Assembly: GCA_018806915.1 (NCBI GenBank)
Contig: JAGKQI010000034.1
Span: forward strand, 1,470,213 to 1,534,212
Direction of reading: 5' to 3'
DNA from: Phytophthora colocasiae
Taxonomy: Eukaryota; Oomycota; Peronosporomycetes; Peronosporales; Peronosporaceae
DNA length: 64,000 nt
Positions within the stretch are counted from its first letter, which is position 1; each line of letters starts with the position of its first letter. Shown here one piece after another: positions 54,002-64,000 of this stretch. The position numbers were made by a program, and so were the translations under genes. Below the pieces are notes generated by a model. The model did not search any database. It saw only the letters and a list, made by a program, of their open reading frames with translations, and was not told the origin of the DNA.

Positions 54002-55722
54002 GATAGGTTACCAGGAGTTTACAAGCTGAGCGTGTGCACCCACTTGCAGTGAGAGGGTGTCCCAGGTCCAGATGCGTTTACAATTGCCTTCTATGAGCTG
54101 AACCCAACTGTATTTGGAGCAATTCTATTGGAAAATATCTCGGTATCATGCAACGCGAGGTATCTGTAGACCAAACTCCCTCGCTGGTAAACTGGGAGCC
54201 GACATGGGAGCCGCGTCAACCCGTCCGTTGTCGCTGTCTTCGAAGTGTTCTTCGAAGAGGAAGAAAACACGTTCGACGAAACAAGGAGATAGCGTTGGGA
54301 ACAAGAGTAAGAGCTAATACAAATTGTATTTTTTAGGCTTACGACACAAATGTAGCGGCGTATGCAATTGTAACATCGATTTGAACTCCAAGCTTAAACT
54401 TATCACAGAATACCCCAGCATGCACACCACACACGTAGAGGCAGCTATACATACACGCAAATGTACAGGTGTCCAAACTCGTTGATATTGCAGGCGGTCC
54501 AGCAAAGATGATGGGCACACACTTCTTAGGCGATAAAAATCAAGAATGACGCGGGCATTACTTTTGTGGCAGACGCATACCAACAGGTTTTTTACCCACG
54601 ACTAGAGGTAATTGCGTTGTAAAAACCATCGTAAAAGGCCAATTTTTGAATCTGGCCATCAGTGCTGAATATGCCATGAGGCACGAACATGCCTCATGAC
54701 CAAAAAAGTTGCATTATTCGTTTTTGGATGAGTTATCAGTCCACACGCCGTTTTAGACCCTGAAAATCCGGCTACAGAGCTTCTATTAATAGAAGTTTTA
54801 CACACCGTCTGGGCTCACACATCCTTATTTAAGGTCACCTGACCTCTTACACAACTAAAATGTAATATACGTGTGTTCTACACACAACAATCCTCTTTTC
54901 TGTTACCGTCTGCTAGGATCATCCGTGAAGTGTCAGTTGGATTATAATTGTCCATACGTTATCCAATTGGTAGTAAACAAAAACCATTAAACAAAACGTC
55001 AAAGCTTTTTTTATTGGATCAAGTAACGAATTTGTTGGACCTCCTCCCCCCACCCCCACCCCCACCCCCATACACACATCGCGAGGAGCACCGCGCGGGG
55101 CTCCCAACTATCCGCCATCGGTCCCAACAAGGCATTGGTGGTGCAGCGCTAGGCGATCGTCGCAGGTATGAACGCCGCGATCAGCTTGCGGACGCTGCGG
55201 GTCAGCACGGGGCTTCGACTGGTTGGCTTGCCTCGAGCGTGATCTCGACGCAGCTTCTTTCAAATATGAGATCAAACTCTCTGAACACTTTCCGAACACT
55301 TGAATTGAAGCAAGTCAAGCTATTCACGTTTATGCATTTGCCAATGAATCACGCGATCAATTGATTGCAGTGCGACACTCATTGCAGATCGCTTTGCTTC
55401 CTGATGCTCAACTGGCTTCTTTTGTTGGCCAATCGCATGACTTGAAATGTCCACGTGTCTTTTCATCAGTGATTGGTTTGCCTCACTTCGAAAGATGGCG
55501 GGTTCAGTAAGCAAGCCGAAGACGACCTCGACGACGAATGGGTCATTCCACCCGATTGATGGACGTCTGCTGCGCACGCAAGCTGAGCGCCGGTTGCAGG
55601 ACTTCCCACCAACGTTCGTTTCCCCCAGCGAGCGAGTCCGGTAGGCTGAGTGCCGGTTGCGGGTCTTCCGTTAACACTCAGCCCGACTATTTCGAGCAAA
55701 TCCTGTTTGGCTCTTCGATTAC
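54002..55722. other. Gene-poor region
   Basis: A 67-codon frame at 54114-54317 (+) ends with a basic patch ('SSKRKKTRSTKQG'), and one at 54948-55364 (+) is Arg/Gly-rich; neither has a family. The rest is AT-rich. A C-rich tract at 55046-55069 is listed separately. Confidence 0.4.
55046..55069 (-). repeat. Potential G-quadruplex
   Basis: On the minus strand four G runs of 5, 5, 5 and 6 are separated by single T, an ideal short-loop quadruplex pattern. Confidence 0.8.
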
Positions 55723-56139
55723 ATGATCGACGGCGGTGGGTATTTAGCCATTGATTGTTCCTTCCCGCTTTATGAAGTGTCGGACTTGAGTGATACCAAT
55801 GATAAATTTATAGTGCGTGTTTTGTCAGATGACGAGAACAGCGAGTTGGGCGAGATGTTGGCATTCGATCGCGGGCTTTTCTACGTGGAAATATTCTTTC
55901 GAATGCGGTTCTTCCAGAAGCGAACCAATTCTCCGGCATCGCTACACGATCTGTATACGTCGTGGGATGCGTTCATGGCCAAGTTGATTGATTCGATGAA
56001 TGGTGTCTTCGGTACACCAAGCTTCAAACCGAATGCATCGAATCCAAGTGGCACACACACATGCTGTCTGCGCTTTCGTTTGGCTGCACTGTTCGTTCGC
56101 GTCATGACTGTCCGTTCTGCTACCCTACGTCGGCGATAA
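55723..56139 (+). CDS. Small unrecognised ORF, 138 aa
   Basis: ATG at 55723, stop at 56137-56139. The first 100 residues have balanced composition ('YLAIDCSFPLYEVSDLSDTN', 'MLAFDRGLFYVEIFFRMRFF', 'LYTSWDAFMAKLIDSMNGVF') and look like a folded domain. The tail is basic and less convincing. It could be a genuine gene or an element fragment. Confidence 0.35.
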   Translation: MIDGGGYLAIDCSFPLYEVSDLSDTNDKFIVRVLSDDENSELGEMLAFDRGLFYVEIFFRMRFFQKRTNSPASLHDLYTSWDAFMAKLIDSMNGVFGTPSFKPNASNPSGTHTCCLRFRLAALFVRVMTVRSATLRRR

Positions 56140-57130
56140 TGTCAGGCGAAGTGCGAGCGTCAACTACCAAACTTCGTTCTACACACATTTCGCCTGTAGC
56201 GAATCCAAAAGTTGCTATTTAAAAAAAAAAGAAAAACACATCAGTGCTTTGTATGTAGCATTCTTTTAGCAGTCTAATGAATATAAAAAGGACATTTGTG
56301 CATGGCCATTTATCGATAGCCGTATCTCACCACATAGTTCTCTGGTGGACCTGCAATTTTGCAAGGGTGCACTCTTGGCCGCATTGCCTTGATTAGAGAG
56401 TATATACATCTGTTTTAGTATTACATTATAGCCAATCAGAGATCTTTATAATGCAAAATGCTGGTAAAGCCTACCTTACCAGTGAAACTATGTATGCGCC
56501 TATATGCGACGAAGTGACAAGTGTCTATATGGTTGCATTATAGCACCACATATGGGAAGTGACCAATGGGCATGCATATGTGTTCTATGATGAATTCAAG
56601 TGAATAGCAGCTGGCCACGTGCCCCATCTTTTTGCTTGCGTCTGGGTGTCTATTCACAACGTTTACATAGCCGGGCGACATTTTTGCGGCTAAGGGACTT
56701 GCCATTACCGCCAATTGATCCGCCTCGATCTGTAGATGTGTTTTGCACTGCGAGTTGCTCGCTACCAGCAGCTTTGAGGCCACAGCGCCGTCTAGAAAGT
56801 AGATAAGCGCCACTCGGATTTTTTCAGACGTTGAAAATTACATGTTCTTCGTACGTCTATACATATATGTAGCAGAAAAACAAAAACTCACAATCGCAAC
56901 AAACCGGTTGCGGCAGTGCTGAAGCAGTGAGGGTTTTGGCATAGGGGTTTTGGCCTAGGGCTTCGGTACGGACGTGTCCGAGGGTTTGAGTTTTCGGAAA
57001 GACGTGTCGCGGACCTAAACTAGTCCGTTTGGAGCTACCTAAAATTATTAATTTGGGTTTTCGTCATTTCCGTAGCCCAAACAGCGCGAACTCGGCGGAA
57101 AATTGGAGAGTGAAAAAAATAGTTGGTTTG
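56140..57130. other. No supported gene
   Basis: AT-rich DNA with short frames only (for example 56538-56813, -). It ends with GTTTG (57126-57130), the target duplication of the copia element. Confidence 0.5.
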
Positions 57131-57414
57131 TGTTGCGGGGAACTTGGGCGCAGCTTAAAGGAAGTCAGGGTAGAAGAGAGAGAAAAAAAAAAGAAGTAAG
57201 ATTAATGTTTAAGAAAGTAGATAGCTACTCACTAGAAAATAGTATGCGGCATTCAGAAACGTAGTCTAGAATTGCCGCTACCATTCATCGTACTGATGTT
57301 ACAGACATTATAGTACATTATTTATTAGAGTAAAAAGTACCGTGTCTCTTCATTATTAGTTTATAGAGGACACGGTGTAGAGGTGGTCCCTGTGGATGAG
57401 CCCTAACCTCAACA
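57131..57414 (-). repeat. 3' LTR of the copia element
   Basis: 284 bp; on the element strand it starts TGTTGAGGTTAGGG and ends CCCCGCAACA. A near-palindromic CCGTGTC...GACACGG pair spans about 57341-57376. Confidence 0.95.
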
Positions 57415-58288
57415 GCCTCCCTGGATCAACATCAGGGAACATCATTGGATAAAAAAATACATGTGTTTTGATTGGTCTGCTAAAACCCTGTTAAAAGTGT
57501 TCAGCCAATCCACAAAATGGCTACACGAAATCAAACTTTTTGCGTTTCTGAAGCTCCTGGAGGCCCTACGGCCAAACGGAGGCCGGATTTGGACTATACT
57601 CGCCAGGGCAGTTTTCTGGCGAGGCGGAGTCCAAATCATCATTTGGCCACCTGTGCACCAGGTGGCAGAATAGAAAGTGAGCCAAATGTTCAAAACGAAT
57701 TAGTTTTGACAGTCATAAATTATGAGGGTACAATTGTTGAAGTGAGACATGTGGCTGTCTTATCTGCACGTGCGTGGCAGAGCAGCATAGCTTAGACTTT
57801 TACGTCTACAGAGATCAACGGTTCTAGAAGTGCATGTTACTTAGCTGCCAGCAGGTCTCCATAGGATATCGAATGCTCGGCAGAGGCTCCGTCCTTTGGT
57901 TTGAAGCATGAGAAGCTCATTTCTAATTCGTCTCCCTCCGACAACAACACCGCCCGTCGTCAGCGTTCACTGCATTTCTCAGTGCTGTATAGCAGCTCGT
58001 AGAACCTGTCCAGAGTCTCCTGCGTCTACCAGTGCAGTGTTACAGCTCATACAACCTCTCCAGAGTATCCTGCATCTACCAGTGCAGTATAGCAGCTCAT
58101 ACAACCTCTCCAAAGTCTCCTGCGTCTACCAGTGCAGTGTAGCAGCTCGACACATACCGTACCTAACTACTCCAGCCTACAGTTCCTCGCTGGAGACCGT
58201 GGTGACCAGGCGGATTGGACTGGGGCTCAGTTATTAAACGCCAGCCCCAGAAATCATGCCTCGGTCAGCACAGCTTGCCCGTATTGAC
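57415..58288. other. 3' internal region of the copia element with nested hairpins and a 50-bp tandem repeat
   Basis: A hairpin at 57586-57637 has an outer 10-bp (GATTTGGACT) and an inner 8-bp (CTCGCCAG) stem. A plus-strand frame, 57517-57795, codes 92 aa ('MATRNQTFCVSEAPGGPTAK') of unknown nature. Three tandem copies of a 49-51-bp unit lie at 57991-58140, with a fourth beginning at 58141. These could be exons or leader of the antisense gene that follows, or captured DNA. Confidence 0.5.
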
Positions 58289-58791
58289 ACTGTGGTCATC
58301 GTGGGAGTAATGCAAGGGAGACTTCAACAAAGTTAATTCCTACTGGCACTGCAAGCCTTGCTACGGTTACGGAAACAGTTCCATGCGCATTTTCGACCTC
58401 GGAGCAGGTATCTCCATCTGCTACATGTTCAGTTGCCGACATTGAACCAAGAACCCCGACATTACCTGTAGCGAATATTCGACGTAGCATCCGATCGCGA
58501 CAACCACCGGCTGCCTTCAGCCCGTCATTTACACAAGGGTCGCAACCCAAGCGTCAGCGTCGACGCAAGGAGCGTTCGTATGCACCCCAGACTTGGTGTG
58601 TAGCATACATCAAGGATCGAAAGACAAATGCAACTGGTGAACTATTCTACAGGGTTCTGTGGAGGACCCACAAGCATGGCAGGCTGCTTCGCACTTGGGA
58701 GCCCCGGGCCATGCTCGTTGAAGATGGGTTTGAGGATGCTCTAAAAGTTGTCGACGAGTGGGTCGACGGACTTTTTCCAGTTCGTCAGTGA
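58289..58791 (+). CDS. Chromodomain-like protein ORF, antisense to the copia element
   Basis: Open from 58289 to the TGA at 58789-58791 (167 codons); no early ATG, so the start probably lies in an upstream exon. A Ser/Thr/Pro-rich N-terminal part ('SEQVSPSATCSVADIEPRTP') is followed by a nuclear-type basic cluster ('PKRQRRRKERS') and then a chromo-type core: 'WCVAYIKDRKTNATGELFYRV', 'LWRTHKHGRLLRTWEPRAML', 'DGFEDALKVVDEWV'. Such modules bind histone tails or direct element proteins to chromatin. It lies between pol and the 3' LTR, on the opposite strand. A paralogue is at 47870-48126. Coding quality (no stops, conserved paralogue) argues that it is or was expressed. Confidence 0.6.
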
Positions 58792-59262
58792 GTTGTACCT
58801 TTAGATTAAGTTCTAAATATATGTCATTCTTGTTTCTTCACATCTTGTTCTATTGTAAATGTAAATGTAAATGTAAATTTGGCGGCTGTGTGCCAGGAAA
58901 AACTCTTTGAGTATAAAACCTTACCGTAAGTAAATGAGAAAACCTTTACTGTTAAAGTTCTTAAAGGGAAAAACTCATGTTACTACGTGACTCTTTGTGA
59001 AGTAATATATGAATGATGAAATTTATCGTGTATTTTAAAGTACGTTTAACTGTTAAGTTTAGCAAGAGAATGCATACCTAACTTGTTCCTTAAGTCTCTA
59101 AATTGGTGCTTATCAAGAGCTTTAGTAAAAATGTCTGCTATCATCGCTTTGGTATTGCAGTATACAATACTAAATTCATGTCGCTCAACCTTCTCTTGTA
59201 CAAAATGATATCGAATATCAATGTGCTTTGATCTTCCATGTAGTTCCGGGTTATTTGAGATC
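58792..59262. other. Non-coding spacer between antisense ORF and pol
   Basis: AT-rich 3'-3' junction between convergent reading frames. It contains four tandem TGTAAA units (58855-58878). On the minus strand coding sense seems to continue weakly beyond the pol stop (copia-type C-terminal words such as 'HGRSKHIDIRYHFVQE' at about 59190-59240), so an in-frame or shifted stop may have shortened pol. Confidence 0.4.
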
Positions 59263-62200
59263 TTAATACAGCTTTGGTTGTCTAAGTTCTTGGAGAAGTA
59301 GCTTAAGGAAAATCAACTCCTGCATGCAGTGACATAGTGCAATGTATTCTGCTTCTGTTGTCGAGAGCACAACTGTGTGGTGCTTCCTCGAAAGCCAGGA
59401 GATTGGGCTTTGGTCTACCATAGTGATGTAGCCACCAACAGAGCGTCTTGTGTCAGGGCAATTGGCATAGTCTGAATCAGTGTACGCCGTGAGGTGGTCT
59501 CCAAGGTTTGCTGCATTGACCAACTTTGACTCTCCCAGTAAGAGACCAAGGTCGTCTGTACCTGAGAGGTACTTAAGCCCTCTAATCACTGCTTTCCAAT
59601 GTTCCTGCCCAGGATTAGCAAGGAATTGGCTGACATCGCGCATGTAGAATGCTAGATCGGGTCTTGTGCCAACCATGAGATACATGACACTACCTACAAC
59701 TTCACGGTAGGGAATACCTTCCATTTGCTTTTTTTCAAGTTGTGTCTTTGGTTGCGTTTGAGTTGTAAGTTTGGCATTACGGTCTGATGGAGTTGTCACT
59801 GGATGTGTTACAAGGTTTTTAAAGCGATCTAACACTGTGCGTGCATACTTGCGTTGGTGGATAAATATCGTTCGAGCTTCGCGGTTTCGTTCGATTGACC
59901 AGCCGAGAATGTACTTCACCTCCCCTAAATCTGTCATGGAGAATCTTTTGTTCAAAGCAGATTTGATCTGACATATGAGGTTGACAGTTGGTGCAATGAT
60001 CAGTAAGTCATCAACATAGACTGCTACGTAGCATGTCTCGCCTTCGAGTGTGGAACCCAAGGCTTATTAAGAAAGCGGACAAGGTTTGATACCAGATACG
60101 AGGTGCCTGTTTTAGACCGTAAAGACTTTTGAGAAGTTTACAAACGAGGCCTTCCTTACCAGGAACTACAAACCCTTCTGGTTGTTTCATATATATTTCC
60201 TCGTCAAGGGTTCCGTTGAGAAACGCTGTCTTGACATCCATCTGGTGAATTTCAAAGTCAAGAAGAGCTGCAATCGTTAATAACAGACGTAGGACTTCCA
60301 TACGAATGACGGGGGCAAATATCTCATCGTAATCAACGCCATATTGCTGTAAGAAGCCTTTGATAACTAACCGAGCTTTAAAGCGATCGATGTCTCCTGA
60401 GCCAGTGTATTTAACAACAAAGACCCACCGGTTTTGGAGTACTTTGCGGTTGTTGGGAGGAGGTACCAGGATCCCACTTTATCGCGTAAGACAAGCGCAT
60501 CGCCGCATGGTACGTTTTTGGTTCCGGCACATGACGAAGTGCAAGTAGGCTAAGAATAAGACATGCGCGTTCTTCTACTTCCTGAATGTCTTCAAGGGAA
60601 TTTAACGCGCCTAGATCGATTTCTTCGACATACCGTGGGCGTTTTACACTTGTGGTCGACGGTTGTGACGGCGTCTCCGTAACAAAAGAGTATGTCAAGA
60701 CGCCACGTTCCAGAGCCTCCCCAAGAGAAGGAAGCTGGTTCGAAGCGGAAGGAGATGCAGGTTGTGGTTTTACAACTGAGCTACCTGGAGATTCAGGCTG
60801 GGATGGATAGGCTTGTGTTTCCGATGAGTCAAATGCTGGAAGTTCGTCAGCAGTAATAGGCGCTTCAGTTAGGTGATCCGGTAGCTGGAGCGGTCCCGAC
60901 GTTACCTCAATATTTTCAATAGTCGGAAAGTCAATCTCATTGAAAATCACATCTCGACTGTAAACGACACTATGGGTTTTGACGTCCATGAGTCGGTATC
61001 CTTTCTTGTGCTCGGGAATTCCGAGATAGATGCATAGTTTAGCACGGGGATCAAGTTTGTCCCTGTAGATTTCGTTGATATGGACATACGCAGCACAGCC
61101 AAATACTTTCAGATATTGAACAGTCGGCTTTCGATTGTACCACAACTCAAACGGTGTACAATCCTGTGTGTTAGTGCTTGTTGAGGAGTGTCGTAACATG
61201 TGTAACACATTATGCCTAGAGCGGTTTGGGGAGCGAGGCATCTAACAGTAGCGCCCGTACACGTTCCATGATTGTGCGCATGCGGCGTTCTGCAACACCA
61301 TTCTGTTGTGGTGTATAAGCATTGGTAAATTGAGCGTGCGTTCCATACTTAGAGAATATAATGCGTCCCAGCTTCTCGTACTCTTTAGCGTTGTCAGCCT
61401 GTAAGGCCTGGATGTCCACATCCGGCGGTGGCAAGAGATATTCAAGAGTATGAACATCACTTCGGAATATATTCAAAGCTTTCATGCGGAAGTCTTTGTA
61501 GCATGAGTAGAGTTCACTACGTGCCTTCATCGGATAGGTAAACATGTAGCGACTGAAGTCGTCAATGAATACGACGAAGTAGCGGCAGACACCAAGGCTA
61601 GGGACGGGAAGAGGGCCACAAATATCAGAGTGAACTTTATGTAAGGGGCTAGTAGAGTGTTCAACATGTCTATTGGATGGAAAAGGAGCGCGGTGTGACT
61701 TCGCATAAGTACATGCTGTGCAAAAGAAAGTAACTACAGCTGGTGCATCCAGTCCATGAAGAGCTTGGTCTTTAGTGAGTGCCTGCAAAACACGGATATT
61801 AGGGTGACCAAGACGTTTGTGTAGTAGCATGAGTCGAGTCGGCTTACCTGTGGTAGCCACGTGAGCTTCAGCCTTCGGCAGTGGAGAGGCTTCGAATTGA
61901 TAGAGCTTCGATGTCGCGGATTTCATCGCCTTGATCGAGAAGCGGTGGTTTGTTTGGACAGTACACATAGTACGTTTAAAGCCAAAACGGAAGTCATCGT
62001 CGACAGCGGCAGCGACTGACAGCAGGTTGTACTGCAGTTTCGGCGCAAGGAGGACATCGTGAAGCGTAAGCGTCCACAGTTGGCCCTTGGAGTCCGTGAT
62101 CTGGAGCTCTACAGTACCAATAGCTTCGATGGGGACTTGCGATTTTCCACCGACAGTGATGCCTCCGCTTGCAGGTGTTTTAGTCTTGAACCATTCCACA

Positions 62201-63586
62201 TGTTGCGTGACGTGACTGCTGCAACTTGAGTCAATCGTCCAGCTGAAATCAAAGTCCTGGCTAGGTTGTGCCGTGAGACTGATAGCGGATGCAGCCGTTT
62301 GTACATTCGACACAACTGCAATCAGGGTCTCTTTGCGGTGTGACTGATTGTACCCACCTTCATCGCGACGAGAGGATTTGTTGTTGTTGTTGCCGTTGTT
62401 GCGATTTCCACCGTAGTTACCGCGGCCACGTCCACCTCCACGACTGCCGCGACCATTTTGGTGCCATGATCCACCTCCACGTCCAGATCGCCCTTGGTTG
62501 TTGTTGTTGTAAGGATGCGACCGGTAGTTGTTGGGACCTCGTAACTCGAAGTTGGCAGGAAGAGCAGTGCCTGCCTTGACACATCCATCGCGTAAGTCCT
62601 TCTGCAGGGCTCGGCACTGACGGATGTTGTGACGTGGTTTCTGACAGTAGCTACAGACATCAACGGGATGAGCTGCCAACGCAGAATCCTGAGAAGGATC
62701 AATGAGGGCCCGTTCAGCCTGAGTTGATTGACTCTCAGGTGTCCCTTTGATGCGGCTGTAACGTTCTTGAGCTTGGATCTCGCGAACCTTGGTCTCAATA
62801 CTCATCTTGAGTTCATCATACGGGATGTACTTCCGCACACCTTTCCAAACTCGAGATCATCCTTCCAAGTCTTTGGCATCGAGTGGAACAGGTATAATGA
62901 CTTCTGTCCATCGGTCAAGGGAGACTCGGTTGCTCCAGACGCGGCTTTCATCGCGTTTTCCAGCTCAAGGAAGAAGCTGGTCAGATCACCGCCTTCTTCA
63001 TACTTGATCTCCATGAGGAAGTGCTGGATGAAGTAGGGGTCGCCATGAAAGGCCGCACCCTCGTACTTCGTACAGATGTCCTCAAAGATGTCGAAGGCCG
63101 TTGTCAGTTCTTGACAAGACGGATATGAGTATCATCCATCGTCTTCATCAGGAAAGCCTTGGTTTGCGCTTCCATACGACGAAGGTGTCGAGCAGACGGC
63201 GGGGTAGGCTTGCGTCGCTTGACCTGTTTGCGATCCCGGCTGGCGTCGCGCTCAGCAAACGGGCGAACGATGGGAAGATCAGCGCGCTTGGTTTCCTTTG
63301 ATGGCGGAGTGTCGTCGTCGTGGCTGGGCTGCAGCTCATCTGAGCTTTCCTCGAAGTCGACCTCATCCGAGTCGATTCCAGCCGGAGAACTTGGTTTGGA
63401 GGCAGCTTCGTCGTCGTCGGAGTCTTCATCTTCGTCATCACTAACCCCATTGTAATCCTTCTTGGTGACGAAACCGAGCAGATGCTTGCCATCGAGCGAT
63501 GCACTGACTCGGGCCTTCCAGACGTCAAAGTTCTTAGCTCCAGAGAGTTGGGGGAAGTCGTCACTTGAGGCTTGCTGAGGGCTCAT
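59263..63586 (-). pseudogene. Copia gag-pol polyprotein with five frameshifts
   Basis: gag starts at the ATG at 63586 ('MSPQQASSDDFPQLSGAKNF') with an Asp/Glu-rich stretch, UBN2-type helices ('FDIFEDICTKYEGAAFHGDP') and the knuckle CSYCQKPRHNIRQC. Protease: 'FSWTIDSSCSSHVTQHVEW' (DSS where DSG is usual). Pre-integrase: 'LLHKRLGHPNIRVLQAL', 'CTACTYAKSHRAPFP'. Integrase: 'HSDICGPLP', 'ALQADNAKEYEKL', 'NGVAERRMRTIMERVRALLL'. RT: 'WVFVVKYTGSGDIDRFKARL', 'QMDVKTAFLNGTLDEEIYM', 'GLKQAPRIWYQ', 'VAVYVDDLLII'. RNase H: 'AYTDSDYANCPDTRRSVGGY', 'VVLSTTEAEYIAL'. Frame changes fall near 63107, 62845, 61230, 60432 and 60062. Domain content is complete, so either this copy was mobilised by others or the shifts are sequence errors. 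Confidence 0.92.
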
Positions 63587-63590
63587 GACC
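63579..63590 (-). promoter_or_regulatory. Copia-type half-tRNA(Met) primer binding site overlapping the gag start
   Basis: Immediately after the 5' LTR the element strand reads GGTCATGAGCCC. This is complementary to a CAU anticodon stem-loop (GGGCTCATGACC), with one mismatch to the usual Met anticodon arm GGGCTCATAACC. It recalls the copia mode, where a cleaved initiator tRNA primes from its anticodon loop. The ATG of gag lies inside the site. Confidence 0.6.
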
Positions 63591-63870
63591 TGTTGCGGGG
63601 AACTTGGGCGCAGCTTGAAGGAAGTCAGGGTAGAAGAGAGAAAAAGAAGAAGTAAGATTAATGTTTAAGAAAGTAGATAGCTACTCACTAGAAAATAGTA
63701 TGCGGCATTCAGAAACGTAGTCTAGAATTGCCGCTACCATTCATCGTACTGATGTTACAGACATTATAGTACATTATTTATTAGAGTAAAAAGTACCGTG
63801 TCTCTTCATTATTAGTTTATAGAGGACACGGTGTAGAGGTGGTCCCTGTGGATGAGCCCTAACCTCAACA
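63591..63870 (-). repeat. 5' LTR of the copia element
   Basis: 280 bp; see the 3' LTR. It differs from it by G/A at the 27th base and by the composition of the adjacent purine run. Confidence 0.95.
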
Positions 63871-63875
63871 GTTTG

Positions 63876-64000
63876 AAAATGGATGACTGTACTTTCATGT
63901 CGTATAGACGGGCCAATCAGTCAGTTTTGAAAACTTTCTCAATACTTCACTTTACTACCGAATTTCCTATCTAATAGGGCGCACCTGTCAAATCTCTAGA
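63876..64000 (+). repeat. Isolated satellite-like unit, window edge
   Basis: Contains ATAGACGGGCCAATCAGTCAG and TTTCTCAATACTTCACTTTA-type words shared with the units at 38585-38935. The copia element inserted at its edge. It may continue beyond the window. Confidence 0.6.

Larger units (their letters stand above)
57131..63870 (-). mobile_element. Ty1/copia element, nearly full length, 5-bp target duplication
   Basis: LTRs at 57131-57414 and 63591-63870 differ by about one substitution plus changes in a purine run. GTTTG flanks both sides (57126-57130, 63871-63875). Orientation is shown by gag starting beside the right LTR and by the purine-rich CAGGGAGG tract beside the left LTR. Order on the minus strand: LTR, primer site, gag, protease, integrase, RT, RNase H, a 1.85-kb 3' region with an opposite-strand ORF, LTR. 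Five one-base frameshifts break gag-pol. Confidence 0.93.

Noticed and set aside
1..64000. CRISPR arrays, rRNA, tRNA genes, RXLR or Crinkler effector genes
   Set aside because: No regularly spaced repeats, no rRNA or cloverleaf sequence noticed, and no signal peptide followed by RXLR-EER or a Crinkler LxLFLAK motif seen in any credible frame.

Overview
The window looks like nuclear DNA of an oomycete, most likely Phytophthora or a close relative. This is inferred from short GT-AG introns (about 53-75 nt), intron-bearing MULE and piggyBac-type transposases, a GH10 xylanase, fragments of a fungal-type fatty acid synthase, and very heavy retrotransposon load. There is no bacterial gene organisation, no CRISPR array, and no rRNA or tRNA gene that I could recognise.

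Only about 4.4-15.7 kb is ordinary gene space. It holds an MFS transporter with one frameshift (4614-5959), an unrecognised multi-pass membrane protein (5995-8139, -), a UFD1/UBX/UBA-like protein (8277-9794, +), the exosome subunit RRP42 (9873-10760, -), a secreted GH10 xylanase with two introns (10925-12095, -), and a large RS-rich nuclear-looking protein (12575-15688, -). To its left a Mutator-like transposase gene (1347-4333, -, at least seven exons) lies beside a truncated second MFS copy. What looks like the transposase C-terminal exon sits there in flipped orientation.

From 15.8 kb onward the window is a stack of mobile elements and gene remnants. A Harbinger transposase fragment is cut by an LTR at 17623. 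Two related Ty3/gypsy elements follow (X, 17623-25439; Y, 25016-30164), sharing an LTR. Element X carries a 5.4-kb internal segment flipped between two inverted LTRs. Element Y is broken by a Tc1/mariner-type transposon with perfect 117-bp TIRs and then ends abruptly against a fatty acid synthase pseudogene (30165-32230). A piggyBac-like gene (about 32.5-36.7 kb, -) comes next, then unrecognised coiled-coil or degenerate genes set in a large inverted repeat (38.4-40.2 kb). A LINE (42235-47449, -) with a 14-bp target duplication splits a gene resembling giant-virus-type 'NP..I..W' repeat proteins. Copia gag remnants lie at 48.9-49.8 kb, and then there is a long gene-poor stretch (49.8-57.1 kb).

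The window ends with a nearly complete Ty1/copia element (57131-63870, -) with near-identical LTRs and a 5-bp target duplication. Between its pol gene and 3' LTR it carries an opposite-strand ORF for a chromodomain-like protein. The points I consider most worth checking are: a textbook -1 frameshift signal conserved in both gypsy gag-pol junctions; the LTR-mediated inversion; the antisense chromodomain ORF and the tRNA-Met-like primer site overlapping the gag start in the copia element; and the split giant-virus-like gene.
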